Source of the DNA: Heliocidaris erythrogramma
Taxonomy: Eukaryota > Echinodermata > Echinoidea > Camarodonta > Echinometridae
Reading direction: 5' to 3'
Length of the DNA: 64,000 nt
NCBI GenBank assembly: GCA_025617745.1
Contig: CM046859.1
Location: forward strand, 29,191,371 to 29,255,370
Positions 12,352 to 22,200 of this stretch are shown here, piece by piece; position 1 is the first letter of the stretch, and each line of letters starts with the position of its first letter. The position numbers and the translations under genes are program-made. Under the pieces are notes generated by a model. It was not told the origin of the DNA, ran no database searches, and saw only the letters and a program-made list of their open reading frames with translations.

Positions 12352-12595
12352 ATATAGGGGTGTGGGAACACAATGAAGTCGTCATATACGGGAGTCGGAA
12401 TAAAGGTGCTGGCGTAATATTGCGTTGTTTGACAACAGGGGTGTCGGAACATAGAGATGTTGAAACTTAAAGATGTCGGAAGAGGTGTCGGGATATAGGC
12501 ATGATAGGCATGATAGGGTTGTCGGTTGTCCGACTATTAGAACATAGGGGTGTTGGAACTTATGGTTACATTGGGATGTCGGGAATAGGGCCGTA
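12352..12595 (+). repeat. degenerate minisatellite built on GGTGTCGGAACATAG
   Basis: Diverged copies of a short unit recur: AGGGGTGTGGGAACA, GGGTGTCGGAACATAGA, GATGTCGGAAGA, GGTGTCGGGATATAGG, GGGGTGTTGGAACTTA and GGATGTCGGGAATAGG. Spacing is irregular, about 15-30 bp. The frame on the minus strand across it is a product of the repeat. Confidence 0.6.
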
Positions 12596-14116
12596 CCTCC
12601 TTCGAAAACGTAATACACACTATTACAACCACTCAAAATTCACAAGCAATAATTAGAGACGTATACTGTCATTTTCGATTTTCTTTTTATTGCCAGACAA
12701 ATGCGACAACCGTGCCTGAAAGGGTAGTCTATGATGACAGGAGCGGGTAGCAATGAACTTGCGGTATTAACTATGTTTGTGTGAATTTCTACACAGTTTT
12801 CAAACAACGAAAACACACATGAATCTGTCCACGGCCATTCACTGTTTAAGGCCTACATCGGCCATCGGTCTTTTGGTCCTGAATACTTATTCCTAGATTT
12901 TGGTTTTGATGAATAAGCTAGTGCAATGGTGTTGTATGGACCTCAACACACCCTAACAAATAGCGACACATTTATCAATACTTGAAATAAAGCTTTATAT
13001 CTATCACTAAGGTTAGATGGTGCAAGCTGAGTGCATTGTCGTGTAACAAACTACTCCACATATTTTTAAAAGGTTTTATTTCTTGAAAGGTATGATGAAG
13101 TGGTTTATAAACATCATGTTTGCCATGCACTGGAGATGTATCACACAAGTCATGTTTGATCAATTGGTACTTTGTATTGTTTACTCAATATGAAAACAGC
13201 TCAGAGGAGGCTAGGTGTATTAGCTATTAAATAGAATATTGGCAATTTTATGTACAGAAAAGAATCATACGCCACATGACTTATCTACCCAAATATATAA
13301 CTTCATAGCGGTCTTGATATTTTTACGAACATGTGCCATATTTTTCTCCATGTTTCCACCGTGAAGTTGCAATTCTGCAAGTTTGCAAGTACTTAGATAT
13401 TCAAGCAAAGAATCGGCCGTTCTTAATTTTTTCTTTGAGCGTCAATTCATACGTGATAATTATGTCTTATGTTCTTCCATTCGATATTTACAACAAATTA
13501 CATTGAAATAATTATATATATTATGTATATATTTCTACAAAGCTGCACTCAACGGGGACAAATCTCATATGTAGCTAAGTATGAACAAATATAAGAATGA
13601 TAAAGAAATAAATGTCTTGCTCTCAAATGTTGAGGAGTACAACTGTTTTCTCTTCAAGTTTATGTATGTACACTTTACCAATAAATCCCCACCCATACAC
13701 TATCAATCAAATATTATTTTTCAATATTGATTTATAAGTTGCAATTCAACCTCCCATTTTTTACAATTTATTTCCCTCTCCCTCTTTGCCAATGTTATTT
13801 ACAAATTGAAAATACTAAGACATGACCTGGCATGATATTTGATCTGATGCAAGATATGGATTCGAAGTTTTAAAATATGTTTCAAATAAGAAGGTATTTA
13901 TATTCCTCCTCCAGACAATCGATCGAACGATTTAATTCTTCAGTTCGAATGAAACTTGGATTGGTTTGGACTTATGCTAGATTAGAAGATACAATAATAT
14001 TCCCCCATTCTTCGAATGATCTGGGCCAGTTCTTTAAATGAACAGGTAGATGTGAGTAAATAAAAACCCTAATTTGAATTGATAGATGATACGCTGTGTT
14101 GCAACATCAGGCAAGC
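12596..14116. other. AT-rich 3' flank of the neuropeptide gene
   Basis: No other gene is visible. The part nearest 14116 should hold the gene's 3' UTR and possibly a further exon (see the donor-like sequence at the stop codon). Confidence 0.5.
13767..13772 (-). terminator. candidate poly(A) signal AATAAA for the neuropeptide gene
   Basis: The minus strand reads AATAAA here, about 345 bases beyond the stop codon. A TATAAA-like variant lies nearer, around 13905. Hexamers of this kind are common by chance in AT-rich sequence, so the assignment rests only on position and strand. Confidence 0.3.
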
Positions 14117-15058
14117 TTACTTCCCTGCGTATCGTGGGCGCTGGCGAGCCCTGAAGTTAGCCCTCTTTTCATCATCCATGAGTTGGTCTTCGATCCCCGC
14201 GGCTATGTCTAAATCACCATCATCACGCTTTCCTGGCCTCCTTCCACCGCGCAGGCGACTCCTCATCATATTGGCTCGCTTGTCGGCGTCTAAAGGCACC
14301 ACATCTTCGGCTTCCATTTCGTCACTTCGTTTACCGTTTCGGAACCGACTTCTGTACATGTTCGCCCGTTTCTCCTCGTCTGTTAACTCATCATCCACTA
14401 GTGCTGCATCTGGATCGTCTCGCTTTCCAGGTCTCCTTGCCCGTCCCCTGAAGTAGTTTGCTCTCTTTTCCTCGTCTGTTAATTCGTCATCCACCAGTGC
14501 TGTCTCGAGATCCTCTCGCTTTCCAGGCCTCCTTGGTCGTCCCCTAAAGTAGTTCGCTCTCTTTTCCTCGTCTGTTAACTCATCATCCACCAGTCCTGCT
14601 TCGGCATCCTCTCGCTTTCCAGGCCTCCTCGGTCGTCCCCTGAAGTAGTTCGCCCTTTTCTCCTCGTCTGTTAACTCATCACCCACCAGTCCTGCTTCGG
14701 CGTCCTCTCGCTTTCCAGGCCTCCTCGGTCGTCCCCTGAAGTAGTTCGCCCTTTTCTCCTCGTCTGTTAACTCATCACCCACCAGTCCTGCTTCGGCGTC
14801 CTCTCGCTTTCCAGGCCTCCTCGGTCGTCCCCTGAAGTAGTTCGCCCTTTTCTCCTCGTCCGTTAACTCATCATCCACTAGTGCTGCATCTGGATCGTCT
14901 CGCTTTCCAGGTCTCCTCGCTCGTCCCCTATAGTAGTTGCCCCTTTTGTCGACATCGTCTTCTGTGAGTTCACCGTCTGCCTTGATACCGGTTGTGGCGA
15001 TCAGGAGACACAGGGCTCCTAGTAGGAAACATGCTAGCAGATATGCGTTTCGTGACAT
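14117..15058 (-). CDS. AN-peptide-type neuropeptide precursor (313 aa, nine amidated basic peptides)
   Basis: This encodes a secreted neuropeptide precursor. Residues 1 to about 27 form a signal peptide with a hydrophobic core (AYLLACFLLGALCLLIATTG). Nine basic peptides follow, each released at Lys-Arg with Gly as amide donor: GNYYRGRARRP at 40, ANYFRGRPRRP at 72, 104, 136 and 168, ANYFRGRARRP at 200, ANMYRSRFRN at 232, ANMMRSRLRGGRRP at 262 and ANFRARQRPRYA at 300. Acidic spacers typically end LTDEEKR. The internal Arg-Arg is followed by Pro, which disfavours convertase cleavage. From memory, Ala-Asn-starting peptides of this form are the AN peptides of sea urchins; the receptor and function are unknown to me. 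The start is the first Met and gives an intact signal peptide. Minus-strand sequence TTTTTTTTTTACAG just upstream looks like a 3' splice site, so the 5' UTR probably lies in another exon. The last peptide ends Gly-Lys-stop, and the TAA sits inside GTAAGC, so further splicing at the 3' end is possible. The precursor call is very secure and the family name fairly secure. Confidence 0.93.
   Translation of the reverse strand: MSRNAYLLACFLLGALCLLIATTGIKADGELTEDDVDKRGNYYRGRARRPGKRDDPDAALVDDELTDEEKRANYFRGRPRRPGKREDAEAGLVGDELTDEEKRANYFRGRPRRPGKREDAEAGLVGDELTDEEKRANYFRGRPRRPGKREDAEAGLVDDELTDEEKRANYFRGRPRRPGKREDLETALVDDELTDEEKRANYFRGRARRPGKRDDPDAALVDDELTDEEKRANMYRSRFRNGKRSDEMEAEDVVPLDADKRANMMRSRLRGGRRPGKRDDGDLDIAAGIEDQLMDDEKRANFRARQRPRYAGK
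14366..14941 (-). repeat. 96-bp coding tandem repeat within the neuropeptide precursor
   Basis: Peptides 1 to 7 begin at residues 40, 72, 104, 136, 168, 200 and 232, exactly 32 residues apart, so the DNA repeats every 96 bp. Units 14641-14736 and 14737-14832 are identical base for base. Unit 14545-14640 differs at only a few positions. The spacer DDPDAALVDDELTDEEKR follows both peptide 1 and peptide 6, whereas units between them carry EDAEAGLV or EDLETALV spacers. Peptides 8 and 9 fall outside the period and are more divergent. This suggests unequal exchange or conversion among central units. Confidence 0.95.
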
Positions 15059-15065
15059 GGTACCT

Positions 15066-15107
15066 CCTGTAAAAAAAAAAAGAAGAGATAGAGCAAAATG
15101 TTTAGTG
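15066..15107 (-). promoter_or_regulatory. probable 3' splice site just upstream of the start codon
   Basis: Read on the minus strand, a run of ten T followed by ACAG ends at 15067. It is followed by GAGGTACC and then the ATG at 15058. A pyrimidine-rich stretch (CTCTATCTCTTC) precedes the T run. CACTAAAC about 35 bases upstream could serve as a branch point. This is a near-ideal acceptor, so the coding exon probably begins at 15066 with eight bases of 5' UTR. The upstream exon and promoter are not identified. The alternative is an unspliced leader with a chance A-tract. Confidence 0.6.
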
Positions 15108-16382
15108 CTTGTGTATCTTTAAACATTTTCACAGTCTGTAGTAGATTTATAGTTTTGTTCATAGAAAGGTTTCATTTGCTTGATTAGCATGATTATTGAG
15201 CAAATAATGACAGATAATTCTGCGAAAGCATTATATTGCCACAAGTACAAGTCGGATATCATTTCTGTTTATTATGCAAAATACAGTGTTATATAAATCT
15301 ATGGAGAGACACAGCCATACAGACAGGAAGAGCTTGTGTGTGGGTGTTCGATACGTATTTTGTGATGTGTATAACAAAATAACATAGGGACGCAGGGCAG
15401 TGGTGATTACGTTCCCTGTATAAAAATATAGAGGTAGATATGCAGTTAGGTCACTAAATCTTAAAATACACCAATAATTACGCAAATGATTTCCCCTCAA
15501 TCAGCCTGATAGCTAAAATGATTTCCTGCCACTTATGTTAGGAAGAGAAATTAAGTGTTAGTAAAGTCGGCTTATGAGACACAATAAGCTCCAGATATAG
15601 CTAGGATAATCCATACTATCCCTTTAGCTGTTACATTTCTCCTGGCTATTTGACTTAATAATTTTGGGGATGAATAATGCGAAGTTGGGGAAAAAAAGAG
15701 TCAGATAGTCTGCATCTAAAAACTAAACCATTCACAAAGTATAATTCACTATTTGAATTATCTGGGTTGTAGAGACCACCAAACTGTACTGCAGTTGCTT
15801 TTCCTGACGTAAGAATTGTCATGTTTCTTTTGGAATCAAAATTCACCGTCACTTTGTTATTTGGTTTTGTTTTGCCTCGCTTTAAATTCTCTGCTTGGAA
15901 ATAGGTAAGTAAAAATTCGAAGGAAAAAATATATTCAGAAAGACAGAAACGATTACAAAATATACCTATTCCCGAAATCATGTTCCCGTCGTTATGGTTT
16001 AGCTAATCTAGATTCTTTTCATAGCTAATTGGGCTTAATTCCGTGATGTGGATGATCTGTTAGGCTTGTCAATTGACGTAGCTTATTGGTTATTGGCATG
16101 GTTTGGTGGTTGGGCTTCTTCAATAAGTAAAATGTTATTCACCAAGGACGTCACTTGACCTTAGAAGTTTGTAAAGTTTGACGATACAAGAGAATGCCCT
16201 CTATCCGTTAATGTGAGCAGAACTTGCTGATGTTTATTGGTATATATGGTTTAGTTGTTGACTTGCCAGTGATTCGGTTGGATAGGCATTTCACTGTTAT
16301 GATTGTAACTCAAAATTGAACTGATCAGTGGATGAAAATGATAATTTTAAGAGACTAACGTAACGAAAGAGACGTATTTCAA
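15067..16382. other. upstream flank of the neuropeptide gene; no further exon recognised
   Basis: If the acceptor at 15066 is real, this stretch holds the first intron and possibly the 5' UTR exon and promoter of the minus-strand gene. I see no second coding segment and no convincing core promoter. TATAAA occurs on the minus strand at 15151-15146, but it would lie within the predicted intron. The sequence is AT-rich and unique-looking. Confidence 0.4.
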
Positions 16383-16506
16383 ATATTACTTCGTGTGTAG
16401 TGTGTCATCAATATTCTCTAAGATAAAAGAAAGCCAATATGCTGTTAGATTCTTTTGAGATTGCATAGTCTTGTCTAATCAGCGCCAACCATTGGTAGGA
16501 AAGCCA
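16383..16506 (+). repeat. 124-bp direct repeat, copy A1
   Basis: Identical by eye to 16784-16907. The segment runs from ATATTACTTCG to GGAAAGCCA. It encodes nothing recognisable. Confidence 0.95.
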
Positions 16507-16783
16507 TTTTCGTCTTAAGTAATAAGATTTCGCCTTATGGATGTCATGTATGGGAGACTTTGTTTGGTTTTTTTTTTCATTTACATTTCAATCAAAGGTC
16601 TGTAAAGGATTAGTCCAGAGCTTTTACAGCTAGCCGTCGGGATGGATTTGAATGTGACTAAGAGATCCCAGTTTGTTGTTACTCTCTTGCTGAGGTACTT
16701 TTCTTCCAGTTGGTCACGTAACCTGGCATTTTCTCTGTTGTTAGGGTAATCCTTGTTATCGAACTTCTAATTTTCCCATTTTC

Positions 16784-16907
16784 ATATTACTTCGTGTGTA
16801 GTGTGTCATCAATATTCTCTAAGATAAAAGAAAGCCAATATGCTGTTAGATTCTTTTGAGATTGCATAGTCTTGTCTAATCAGCGCCAACCATTGGTAGG
16901 AAAGCCA
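16784..16907 (+). repeat. 124-bp direct repeat, copy A2, between two copies of a 43-bp repeat
   Basis: Copy A2 lies directly between two identical 43-bp segments at 16743-16785 and 16907-16949 (AGGGTAATCC...TTTTCAT), with 1-2 bp overlaps at the joins. The arrangement fits a tandem duplication of 16383-16785 followed by loss of the inner part of the second copy, or a replication template switch. Confidence 0.95.
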
Positions 16908-17010
16908 GGGTAATCCTTGTTATCGAACTTCTAATTTTCCCATTTTCATGAAGTATGGATCAGGATCATTGTTCGTAGGATCGTGCAATTATAACTGTGT
17001 TTACAACTCT

Positions 17011-17260
17011 GGGGCCGTATTCTGAAAACGGTGTTATCTTTTATGTTAGTAAAACGATGTTAATTGTCATAACAAATCAAAATCAGGACAAGTCATTGGT
17101 TAACGATTGCGCAAAGATGGCTGTGCCCGCGTAAAGTTAACAGAGACATCTGCGCAAGCACCAATGATTAGTGTTTATTGCGCGCAATTTCAATTTGTTA
17201 TGACAATTAACACAGTTTTCCTTAACACAAAAGATAACACCGTTTTCAGAATACGGCCCC
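17011..17260 (+). mobile_element. MITE with GGGGCCGTATTCTGAAAACG ends, copy 1
   Basis: 250 bp with terminal inverted repeats of about 70 bp (GGGGCCGTATTCTGAAAACG...; also TGTTAATTGTCATAACAAAT in both arms). It is followed after a single T by a second copy in the same direction. Open frames within it are short and lie in repeat sequence. The superfamily is not clear because no target duplication is visible. Confidence 0.9.
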
Positions 17261-17261
17261 T

Positions 17262-17511
17262 GGGGCCGTATTCTGAAAACGGTGTTATCTTTTATGTTAG
17301 TAAAACGATGTTAATTGTCATAACAAATAAAAATCAGGACAAGTCATTGGTTAATGATTGCGCAAAGATGGCTGTGCCCGCGTAAAGTTAACAGAGACAT
17401 CTGCGCAAGCACCAATAATTAGTGTTTATTGCGCGCAATTTCAATTTGTTATGGCAATTAACACAGTTTTCCTTAACCCGAAAGATAACACCGTTTTCAG
17501 AATACGGCCCC
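17262..17511 (+). mobile_element. MITE with GGGGCCGTATTCTGAAAACG ends, copy 2 (head-to-tail)
   Basis: Also 250 bp. It differs from copy 1 at only a handful of bases, for example AACACAAAAG against AACCCGAAAG near the right end. Having two complete copies joined end to end with one base between them is unusual. Confidence 0.9.
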
Positions 17512-18660
17512 GGAGATATGTCCGTGGAAACATACAGTATAAGGAAATAAAGCTGGGACTGAGTAGGAAGTTCCCATTCAGTCAAGGGCTGAAGGGGTAA
17601 ATAAAAACGACCATTCCTGAACGCTGCACTGTTGGAAAAGCGATCCAACTTTCGTCAAACTATTCACCTGACAACGAACCAAACATAATTCTCTATCTCA
17701 CCCTAATTCATTATCACGATTACACAGTCCCGTCTATAGGGTATGGTGTATTGTTGCCACGAATGTCCTTTGGTGCCAGCCAGGCAACTCTGTGAAAGAA
17801 TTTCTTAAGACGCGGAAATATGCTTTGACGTGAGCACGCCCAACCATGTTTTGCAGGTGTTCCAACAACAAAGATGTGTATTTCCTCACGCCAGAGTACA
17901 TATAGTGCGACAGGAGATCTTTCTTTCTCTTCGAACGATTGAATGAAAAACTGATTTCAAATGAAGCTCAAAACGGTTGCCAGTTATCGCGTAGGATATT
18001 GAATAGGAAGCTTCGAGGGCGAAACTAGCAGGTGACGACTGTCGCATTTTCAGTATGCACCGAAGGGTAAGGTGTTAAATCGAATAATTTCAAACTAGTT
18101 TTAATGAGCTTCGACGTGGAATAGTGTTCACTCCATACAAATAGGATTCGTCAATGACTTGTCAGCATCACAAAGTGGCTCGATCTAGAATATGTTTCAA
18201 AGAGACGATAAGTAGAGTTCAAGAGAACTTGCTTCCTCATAATGTTTTTTTTTTCAATCTCTTCTGGCTATGTCTAGGGAGCTACTCCAATTAAGTTTCA
18301 CTGAACTTTCTTGTAGTTTCCTTTTTCCTTTAATCTTATACGAATACATATGTATATTATAGGTTGTAAATATCCATTGTCATTGTAACTTTTTTATGAT
18401 TGAGAAAAAGAATAAAACTTAATTAAAACTGAATGGAATTGTCATAACTTTAACAAGAAAATTTTAACGACAAAACATGGAAGTCGCGGTACACAGTAAA
18501 AACGCTGCTTAAAAGGTTGTTTAAAACTTATAAAACATGTTTAATATTTAAAAATATTGTTTACAATATGAACTGTACAATGGGTTGTTCAGTTCATATC
18601 GTAAACAACTGTTTGCATTTTTAAACAGCATTTTCTCTGTGTATAGCGACGATTCTACAC
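17512..18660. other. non-coding stretch, nothing recognised
   Basis: AT-rich unique sequence with short frames only. Confidence 0.5.
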
Positions 18661-19211
18661 AAAAAAGCATCATACTGTGTAGTATACTATCTCCATCCCA
18701 TCTTTATCCCCTTATCACCTTCTTTTCCGAACCTCTTTCTTCCTTGATAGTCATCTCACATAATCCCCTCCCCCTCTCTCTCTCTCTCTATCTCTCTCTC
18801 AGTCTCACGGTCTTTAAGTTTACTAACAGAGACCATTTCCACTTTTTTGCACCTTTAATAATTTAAACTTTCCTGGAGTTGAACTTTTGCATATCAGGGT
18901 CTATAGGGTTGCCATTTTCCCTTTTGCTAAAAAAAAATCAAAAAAGCATCATACTGCGTAGTATACTATCTCCATCCCATCTTTATCCCCTTATCACTTT
19001 CTTTTCCGAACCTCTTTCTTCCTTGATAGTCATCTCACATAATCCCCCTCCCCCCTCTCTCTCTCTCTCTCTATCTCTCTCTCAGTCTCACGGTCTTTAA
19101 GTTTACTAACAGAGACCATTTCCACTTTTTTGCACCTTTAATAATTTAAACTTTCCTGGAGTTGAACTTTTGCATATCAGGGTCTATAGGGTTGCCATTT
19201 TCCCTTTTGCT
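18661..19211 (+). repeat. tandem duplication of a ~270-bp segment
   Basis: Copy 1 is 18661-18928 and copy 2 is 18940-19211, separated by an A-rich linker of 11 bp. Both begin AAAAAAGCATCATACTG and end CCATTTTCCCTTTTGCT. Differences are few: single substitutions, and the length of the internal CT tract and of a C run. The Leu-Ser-rich frames across the CT tracts are not genes. Confidence 0.95.
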
Positions 19212-22200
19212 CAAACGGCTGAAATCCGCTTTATCTTGTCGACAGCAGGGAGCGATTTCACTTCCGAATTGCAACTATTAGAAACACTACATTAGGCTAA
19301 GTGATGTGGTGTTTCAGTTATGGCACAACGTAAACGCAATACGTCATGTCGTTCGCGTTGATCAATGTACGTGGCGTTCAGACATTGAGCAACTTTTCCA
19401 CGGCCAAACGCATGTACGTCTTAGCGACTTTGCCTTTCAATCTACTGTTTGCCATTTTTTTTTGTCAAAAAAAAAAAGACAACCCTTGTTTGTTTTTTCT
19501 CGTCAGAGATTATGGAGACATATAACACTTCATAAAAATGTAGGGATCTTCCCTTCCTCTCTTAAGGGATTCCTGACACAAACAAATAAAAGTTTCGAAA
19601 AATCTGAAAAATCTGAAAACGTTTTCATAAATGTTAATATTGACTTGACAATATTCTTTTTACACCTTTAACCCTACCGAATTTTATTTATCTTTGCATG
19701 TTTTATTTTAAAAAATCAGGAGAATCACATATTTTATATTTTCGTGTCACCTCTGTTTCTCTTTAAAAATGACAACGGATGGTCTGACTGCACTCTTGTC
19801 ATCTGTAGCGTTAATTTGAAATAGATCACCATGTCTGGTTTCATTAGGAGCCTATTTGGAATGAGATGAAGTAGAAAAAAAAACTATGGCAGATCCTTTA
19901 CAATGACCCCTGATAAAAGTGCATAAATATATTTCCCACGGCTGCTGTCGGTCAAGACAATTACAAGCTCGATCGACACAACGTCGGCAAAAAGACGCGG
20001 TATCTACTTTGACCTCATCCTTGTCCAGGATCGTAGTTTGGCTCCCCCCTCAATATTGAGTTGTAGAACAGTAAGTTGAAGAAACACTAAATCATTAGCT
20101 TCATCAAAAAATATTTCCCTTTTCTTCTTGTGCTAAAAATATTTTTGCATCAGTATTCATGTTAACATTCATAAAATTAAAAAAACGAATATTAATTTGA
20201 AATATGGTGATTTAACTATGAAATTGTGAGATGGAAAAATATTATGGGATGCGGAGGCGATTATTATATGCTTATTGTGTACTAATGCTATTGAAAATCC
20301 CATCTTTGTAAGGTTTGAAAAAGTTTTATAAGAAGAATGACAAATTCTTCTTGTATAAGTCAGTTTGAAATTCAAATGAACATCTACCATCTCTTACTAA
20401 AATATATTCTGTTTTCTTTTTCTAAAGATATTACCATTTGAAAAAAAAATCTTGTTTTCTTTTTGACACCACGATTGGGGGAGAGAACAGATAGGCTGAC
20501 CAACCTTCCCAAAAGTTTACAGGGATTTGATGTCTATAACTGAATATGACATATTACTGCTTTTAAAGTTCTACATTTATATTACTTTAATAATGTCAAA
20601 TATGAAGAGACCTGAGTTCAGTTTTTTCCCTCCCCTTATGTCTAAAGTACAGGTGAATGAAAATTAATATAAATTAGATTTAATTTATCGTTCAATTCCT
20701 TTACGTGTCATCCATATGCCAGTCGCACCCTTTAAGATGTAGTCATTAATTCAAAAGGGCAAAACTAAATCGACCTGTCGCTTATCGGGGAAGTGCAGCG
20801 CAGACGGAACAGGCTGTGACAGGTCGGAATTCTTTCATGCAAAATGTTAAATACGATGCCTTTCACAAATATATTTCATTTCGATAAGAGCACTCAAGCA
20901 AGACGATTAGTTTACTGTCAATAATAACCCCTTGTAAAATTATATCGTTCTGCGAGGAGTTCTCAATGCGACCAACATTGTAAATAACACGCAACAAGTA
21001 AAGTTTGCACTGAGATCGGACGGAAACTTTGTAGCGTGCAGGCATTAAGGGCAGTGACCATATAATTACCTATGGAGTTCTCACAAGAGCATATGCGTTA
21101 TCGCAGCGTTCTACCAACGTCGGAGTCGCCTGTTCGGGTGGACTATTTTCGGGAGAACCTAACAAAGGAAGTCCACCCGAAAACTTCATCAGAACGTTTG
21201 AACCTGGCGTGTATCTTCAGGCTCGAGTAAATGCATCAAGTAAGATTAATCACAAGGCTCTCTTATTGAGAAGGTATGAATGGGGTATAATGCAGAACAT
21301 TAATTGTTGTCAGTTGAATAGCAGGCCGGCAAACCCATTTTAAGCACCATTATCATTAATTTGATATACAGTAGACCTTGTACGGGAATGAAGGTGACTA
21401 ATTCCAGTTGTTTTTCACGTTATAACAGCAGACTGGAAGTCTTATTACATTATTGGAAACATTTAAGATCCTGAAATCGAATAAATATCGTTTTAAAGAG
21501 AAAAAAAAGTTTGCCAGAACTACTCAGAAAAAAAGGTAAAAATTCCAAACATTATTTGTATTGATTTAAAAGAAAAAGAGTATATTCCAAGAATCAGGGA
21601 TACTATGTTTTAAGATAGAATCAACCATTATCCCAACAATTCAGGACGAAAATGTTCTCTTAGCACTTATAAACGGCTTTTCTTATTGTTGATTTGAACG
21701 TCGAAAAAACAAGACTAATATGAAGTTAGTGGTCGTTACGACAAGGTATTGGATATTTCATTTAGGTGTCGCTCCAATTCCGGGATGTATAATTCTCTCG
21801 TTTGACATTGTTCTGGTGTCATTTAACGCTTTTATCCTGACGAACGACGCTCTTTAGCCGAAGGTTCCTTATCCATGTTTTCCCCGGGGAGTTACCCCGG
21901 TTACATTGTTTTATTGAACCTTCGATCGTGATGTATTCTCCGAAGCTTTGATGTATCGCACTCACCCAGATGATAACTGCCCAACAAAAGTTTATTTCCC
22001 GAACAATAAAAAAAAAGTATCATACAGAGTACTTTCGTCTGTCTGCCTCCCTTTCTGTTGCCCTCACTTTCGCCGTCTCCTTCCAATTCTTTCTTTCTCT
22101 CTCTCTCTCTTCACATAGAAAGCATACGTTGCTTGGTTCTTTTCCTTTCCTGGCGGGGACCCGTTTGATAGGATAAAGGTTTATTGAATGATTTTCTTAT

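Noticed and set aside
12084-12452. 122-residue frame on the minus strand ending in Gly-rich sequence
   Set aside because: It spans the degenerate minisatellite and the ACC/GGT repeat. The Gly run is microsatellite translation.
14079-14456. 125-residue frame on the plus strand
   Set aside because: It is antisense to the neuropeptide repeat array; its apparent repeats mirror the real gene.
15146-15151. TATA box for the neuropeptide gene
   Set aside because: It lies about 80 bases upstream of a strong acceptor site, so it would be intronic. TATAAA is frequent in this AT-rich sequence.
17011-17511. Tandem MITE pair as a CRISPR-like or satellite array
   Set aside because: There are only two units, each with its own inverted ends, and no spacers.
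17107-17600. Two frames sharing MRKDGCARVKLTETSAQAP
   Set aside because: They lie inside the duplicated MITE, which explains their similarity. The frame is an accident of the repeat.
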